A DNA stretch of 64,000 nt, taken from assembly GCF_010550245.1 (NCBI RefSeq), contig NZ_JAAGLU010000032.1, positions 1 to 64,000 on the forward strand, in the 5' to 3' direction. The DNA is from Streptomyces sp. SID12501. GTDB taxonomy: Bacteria > Actinomycetota > Actinomycetes > Streptomycetales > Streptomycetaceae. Of the stretch, positions 60,300 through 64,000 are shown in pieces; position 1 is the first letter of the stretch, and each line of letters starts with the position of its first letter. Position numbers and translations under genes: made by a program. Under the pieces are notes generated by a model. It was given only the letters and a program-made list of their open reading frames with translations, was not told where the DNA came from and did no database searches.

Positions 60300-61803
60300 G
60301 TTCGCCGAGGATCTCCGGGAGCGGTACGGGCTGGAGTGCCCGCCGCGCTGGGGCACGCCTCGGAACCCTGAGCGGAAGTCGCTGGGGCCGAAGCTGTGGA
60401 AGGTCATGGAGAAGCTCGGCGCCCCGCCGATGCCGTGGCAGAAGTACGTCACGGACGTCGCCCTTGAACTGGACGAGGACGGGGTGTTCGTCCACCGTGA
60501 GGCCGGCTTGTCGGTGTCACGACAGCAGGGCAAGACTGAGTTGATCCTAGGGCTACAGGTTCACCGAGCCATGGCGTGGCACCGGCAGAACATCATCTAC
60601 GCGGCGCAGGACCGGAACATGGCGCGGCAGCGCTGGGAGGACGAGTTCTGGGAGAAGATCTCAGACTCCGACCTGGTGCGGCGGGCCCGGATCCGCAAGT
60701 CGAACGGCAACGAGAAGATCCTGTGGCCAGCGACCCGGTCGCGCATGGGCATCACCGCGAACACCGAGTCGGCCGGACACGGCCCCGCCCTCGACCTGGG
60801 CATCATCGACGAGGCGTTCAAGCACGAGGACGACCGTCTGGAGCAGGCGTTCTCTCCAGCGATGACGACGCGGCCCATGGCTCAGCTGTGGTGGGCGTCC
60901 GCCGGTGGCACGACGAAGAGCGTGTGGCTGAACAAGAAGCGGGCCATCGGGCGGGCGCTGATCGAGGAGGCGTGGAAGACCGGTGTGTGGCCGGGCGTCT
61001 GCTACTTCGAGTGGTTCGCCCCGGAGGACATGCCGCGCGATGACCCGGCGACCTGGTACGCGACGCTGCCCGCGCTCGGCTTCACGGTCACCGAGGCGGT
61101 CATCGCTGCGGAGCTGGTGAAGCTGGATCCGGCAGAGTTCGACCGGGCGTACCTGAACCGGACCCGGAAGCCGACGCCGCCCGTCGACCCGAACGTCCCC
61201 AAGGGGAAGTGGCCGGGCCTGGTCGACGAGGCCAGCAAGCCGGTGGCGTCCAGCGTCGCTCTGGCCATCGACGTGTCACAGGACCGCAAGCGCGCGGCGA
61301 TCAGTGCGGCCTCGCTCCGGCCGGACGGCAAGGTGCACCTGGAGGTCGTGGCGTACCGGACCGGTACGGACTGGGTGGTGCCCGCGGTGGCCCGGCTGCA
61401 CAAGCTGTGGAAGCCAGTGGCCGTGGCGGTCGCCGCATCTGGGGCGCCGGCCAGTTCTCTGATCGACGACCTGGTAGCCGCGGGCATCGACGTGCCCAAG
61501 GACAAGGAGCATCCGGATCGCGGCGACCTGGCTGTGATGCGGTCCGGGGACATCATCGAGGCGTGCGGTCAGCTGGCCGACGCCATGAACCAGGGCACGG
61601 TCGTCCACCTCGACCAGGTCCCGCTGACCGCCGCCGTCAACGGCGCCCGCACCCGCCGCAACGGCGACGCGTGGACGCTGGACCGCACGAGTTCCCTGAC
61701 CGAGATCAGCCCGCTGTGCGCCGTCACGTTCGCCCGGTGGGCGCTGCTGATCCGGGGCCCGCACGTGATCGACGACTACGACATCGCGGACTCGTTCGCG
61801 TGA
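60262..61803 (+). CDS. terminase large subunit
   Basis: This 513-residue TerL has an ATPase with Walker A SRQQGKTE (about 85-92), Walker B LDLGIIDEAF (about 177-186) and coupling motif WWASAGG. A C-terminal RNase-H-like nuclease follows with the first acidic residue in ALAIDVSQD (about 335). It packages DNA into preformed heads and cuts it. Start overlaps the small subunit. The closest relatives by style are HK97-type actinophage terminases. Confidence 0.92.
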   Translation: MTTTSETWAPPTEFAEDLRERYGLECPPRWGTPRNPERKSLGPKLWKVMEKLGAPPMPWQKYVTDVALELDEDGVFVHREAGLSVSRQQGKTELILGLQVHRAMAWHRQNIIYAAQDRNMARQRWEDEFWEKISDSDLVRRARIRKSNGNEKILWPATRSRMGITANTESAGHGPALDLGIIDEAFKHEDDRLEQAFSPAMTTRPMAQLWWASAGGTTKSVWLNKKRAIGRALIEEAWKTGVWPGVCYFEWFAPEDMPRDDPATWYATLPALGFTVTEAVIAAELVKLDPAEFDRAYLNRTRKPTPPVDPNVPKGKWPGLVDEASKPVASSVALAIDVSQDRKRAAISAASLRPDGKVHLEVVAYRTGTDWVVPAVARLHKLWKPVAVAVAASGAPASSLIDDLVAAGIDVPKDKEHPDRGDLAVMRSGDIIEACGQLADAMNQGTVVHLDQVPLTAAVNGARTRRNGDAWTLDRTSSLTEISPLCAVTFARWALLIRGPHVIDDYDIADSFA

Positions 61804-61816
61804 GGGGAGGCGCGGC

Positions 61817-63031
61817 ATGGGTGCCTGGTCCAGGCTGAAGGGCGCGTTCACCCGCGACGCGCAGATCACGTCCGCCGAGGATCTCCTCGCGCGTTCCCGC
61901 GAAGGGCGCACCAACCGGGTGCACGTCACCAACGAGACGGCGCTGCGGAACTCGGCGGTGTGGGCGTGCCTGCGCCTGCGTGCGGACCTCATGTCGTCGT
62001 TCCCGATCGACGTGTACCGGTACGTCAACGGGATCCAGGTAGAGGTGCCGAAGCCTCCCGTCCTGGTCGCCCCGGGCGGCCTGGAGGTCGGCATCAAGGA
62101 ATGGGTGTACTCCACTGAGTTCGACCTGGACCGGGGCGGGAACTGCTTCGGGACCATCACCGAACGGACCGGGGTCATCGGCCCGGACGGCCGAGGCCTG
62201 CCCGGCCGCATCGACCTGGTGGAACTCGGCGCGGTCACCGTCCGGGGCAACGGTTCGACGATCACCAAGTTCGTCATCAACGGCAAGGAGTACGAGCCGT
62301 GGGAGGTCTGGCACGAGAAGCAGTACACCGTGGCCGGCTGCCCGCTCGGCCTGTCGCCCGTGGCCTACGCCGCGTGGACGATCGAAGAGACGCTGTCGGC
62401 GCAGCAGTTCGCCCGTGACTGGTTCGCCGGCGGGGCGGTGCCGCTGGCCGAGCTGAAGAACACGGCGAAGGTCGTGGACAAGGACAGTGCCCGGATCGCG
62501 CGCGAGCAGTTCCGGGCCTCCGTCGACAGCTCAGGTCTGTTCGTCCACGGCATGGACTGGGAGTACAAGCCGATCCAGGCTGTCGCCTCGCAGTCCTCGT
62601 TCCTGGAGGCCCGCCAGTACGGGGCGCAGGACATCGCCCGGTTCTTCGGTGTCCCCGGTGACCTGATCGACGTGGCGGTGTCGGGCAGCAGCATCACCTA
62701 CGCCAACATGACGCAGCGCAACCTCCAGTTCCTGATCATGAATCTGGGTCCTGCGGTGGGCCGCCGCGAGGACGCGTTCAGCCGCAAGCTCGTGTCCGGC
62801 CCGCGGTTCGTGAAGCTGAACACCGACGCGCTGCTGCGCATGGACCCCGAGGCGCGGGCCCGCACCATCGGCGCGCGCATCACCAACCGGACGCTCGCCC
62901 CGTCCGAAGCCCGGGCGCTGGAGAACCTGCCGCCCTTCACCGAGGACCAGCTCGCCGAGTTCGACCGGCTGTTCGGCTCGCGTTCCGTCCCCGCACAGCC
63001 CACGACCGCCGTACCGGGAGCACCGTCATGA
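61817..63031 (+). CDS. HK97-family portal protein
   Basis: This 404-residue protein has the portal signature NETALRNSAVWACLRLRADLMSSFPI at the start, the stem/clip region in the middle (PLGLSPVAYAAWTIEETL) and SSFLEARQYGAQDIARFFGVP, typical for the HK97 portal family. It forms the dodecameric DNA gate of the head. Lies 13 bp after TerL and overlaps the protease by 4 bp. Confidence 0.93.
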   Translation: MGAWSRLKGAFTRDAQITSAEDLLARSREGRTNRVHVTNETALRNSAVWACLRLRADLMSSFPIDVYRYVNGIQVEVPKPPVLVAPGGLEVGIKEWVYSTEFDLDRGGNCFGTITERTGVIGPDGRGLPGRIDLVELGAVTVRGNGSTITKFVINGKEYEPWEVWHEKQYTVAGCPLGLSPVAYAAWTIEETLSAQQFARDWFAGGAVPLAELKNTAKVVDKDSARIAREQFRASVDSSGLFVHGMDWEYKPIQAVASQSSFLEARQYGAQDIARFFGVPGDLIDVAVSGSSITYANMTQRNLQFLIMNLGPAVGRREDAFSRKLVSGPRFVKLNTDALLRMDPEARARTIGARITNRTLAPSEARALENLPPFTEDQLAEFDRLFGSRSVPAQPTTAVPGAPS

Positions 63032-63702
63032 CCACACCCGCGCTCGCCGCCGCTGCGGCCGAACGGGCACAGCACACCACCGCCCGCCGCGACCGCCCCT
63101 CACAGCGGCGCAGCGCCGAGCAGAGTGGATCCCGCGCCGTGATGCGCGCCCGGCTGTCCGGCGTGCAGCTGCGCGAGGCCGACGGAGGCGGCGGCACGCT
63201 GGAGTTCCTCGGGCACGCCACGGTGTACGAGCAGGCCTACGAGATGTGGGACTACTTCGGCCCGTACACCGAGATCGTCACCGAGGGCGCAGGCTCCGAA
63301 TCGCTGGCCCGCGCGGACCTCGACGTGCCGCTCGTCCTGGGCCACGACCAGCTGCGCCGCATGGCCCGCACCACCACCGGCACGCTGCTGCTCGCCGAGG
63401 ACGGCACCGGCCTGTCCGTCCACGCGCCCGCCCTCGACCCCGCGGACTACGACGTCGCCTACATCGCGCCGAAGTTGCGCGCGGGCTTGGTCGACGAGAT
63501 GTCGTTCGCGTTCCGTATCGAGTCGGGCCAGTGGTCCCCGGACTACACCGAGTACCGGATCAACCGGTACGACATCCACCGCGGCGACGTCGCGATCGTC
63601 GGCTACGGCGCCAACCCCCACACCGGGGCGAGCATGCGCCAGCCGACCGCCCCGACGTCCAGCCGGGCCCGGGCGCTGCTGGAGATCGCTCTCGCCCGCT
63701 GA
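63028..63702 (+). CDS. HK97-family prohead maturation protease
   Basis: This 224-residue serine protease (U35-type) has LVLGHD with the catalytic His and DEMSFAFRI with the catalytic Ser, separated by the expected spacing. It cleaves the capsid delta domain during head maturation. Overlaps portal by ATGA. The N-terminal 45 residues are Arg/Ala-rich and probably disordered. Confidence 0.92.
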   Translation: MTTPALAAAAAERAQHTTARRDRPSQRRSAEQSGSRAVMRARLSGVQLREADGGGGTLEFLGHATVYEQAYEMWDYFGPYTEIVTEGAGSESLARADLDVPLVLGHDQLRRMARTTTGTLLLAEDGTGLSVHAPALDPADYDVAYIAPKLRAGLVDEMSFAFRIESGQWSPDYTEYRINRYDIHRGDVAIVGYGANPHTGASMRQPTAPTSSRARALLEIALAR

Positions 63703-63712
63703 CCTCTGATCT

Positions 63713-63730
63713 TCCCGCCGTCCGGCGGGA
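63713..63730 (+). terminator. small hairpin between protease and capsid genes
   Basis: TCCCGCC-GTCC-GGCGGGA, a 7-bp perfect stem with a 4-base loop in the 135-bp gap. Could set relative levels of capsid versus upstream mRNA by processing or weak termination. Confidence 0.5.
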
Positions 63731-63837
63731 GTACTGCCCTGCGCTCTTCGCGCACGAGACCACCCGGCGCCATGCCTCGGGTGGCCGTCTGTCTGGACAC
63801 GGGGCGCCTGAATCACGACGACGAAAGGACGACGAGG

Positions 63838-64000
63838 ATGACCCTCGCCGAGCTGATCGCCCAGGCGCGCACCGCCCTGGACACGGCGATCACCGCACGA
63901 CAGCAGGAGCAGGACGCGCTGATGGCGCTGCGCTCCGACGACAACCTGACCGAGGACGCGGTCACCGCGCGGGTCGCCACCCGCGACACGGCGGACGCCG
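63838..64000 (+). CDS. HK97-type major capsid protein, 5' part only
   Basis: The first 54 codons visible (MTLAELIAQARTALDTAITA ...) encode a charged helical region like the N-terminal delta (scaffold) domain of HK97-type capsid proteins. Position after the prohead protease is the main evidence. GACGAGG lies just before ATG. The gene runs past the window end. Confidence 0.7.
   Translation, partial: MTLAELIAQARTALDTAITARQQEQDALMALRSDDNLTEDAVTARVATRDTADA

Overview
The window is high-GC actinobacterial chromosome, almost certainly Streptomyces. Evidence: strong G/C bias at third codon positions, many GTG starts, leaderless promoters with TAnnnT -10 boxes, and actinomycete-specific families (SARP/AfsR-type regulator, SpoIIE-like phosphatases, DUF3618/DUF4235 trio, cold-shock/DEAD-box set). 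From memory, the order marR - MFS - phosphatase - NADH dehydrogenase - TetR (AtrA) - sigma factor - AfsR-like - asparagine-synthase-like - TPR regulator - TrmB - PrsW-like - aldo/keto reductase - M23 peptidase resembles the S. coelicolor SCO4122-SCO4108 neighbourhood. That was recalled, not searched.

Layout. (1) 1-0.5 kb: leader and promoters of an rRNA operon transcribed leftward, whose 16S gene lies just outside. (2) 0.66-35.2 kb: chromosomal backbone. It holds regulators and envelope/stress genes, a c-di-AMP riboswitch before a secreted M23 peptidase, an initiator tRNA, a second riboflavin cluster (reductase-deaminase fusion, MarR regulator, GTP cyclohydrolase II), a three-gene membrane operon, and a cold-shock set (two CspA-like proteins, DEAD-box helicase, CBS protein). 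An aldo/keto reductase gene is broken by a short palindromic repeat. (3) 35.6-45.15 kb: two small relic islands bounded by three copies of the same 3' half of a tRNA-Lys(TTT) gene. Island 1 carries a three-gene operon of a multi-pass membrane protein, a CHAT caspase-like protease and a small Pepco-like protein, plus a beta-galactosidase scrap. Island 2 carries an LRR scrap and a two-gene unit: an astacin-type metalloprotease with near-identical 53-residue repeats, and a YbaY-like protein. (4) 45.1 kb to the window end: a large integrated element. It starts with att core, integrase and repressor, continues with a primase/helicase, an origin-like inverted repeat, small zinc proteins, a ribbon-helix-helix regulator, Spd-like membrane proteins and an FtsK/TraB DNA translocase, and ends in a phage late module (HNH, small and large terminase, portal, prohead protease, start of capsid). 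The right end, expected to hold the intact tRNA-Lys, is outside the window.

How the parts work together. The tRNA-Lys locus looks like an integration hotspot that has accumulated elements one after another. The newest element combines an actinomycete integrative/conjugative-type replication and transfer half with an HK97-type packaging half, so it may move as a phage, by conjugation, or both. The most novel candidate system is the membrane protein/CHAT/Pepco operon. Its overlapping genes, caspase-like catalytic dyad and location in an att-bounded island suggest a membrane-sensing, protease-executed conflict or cell-death system.
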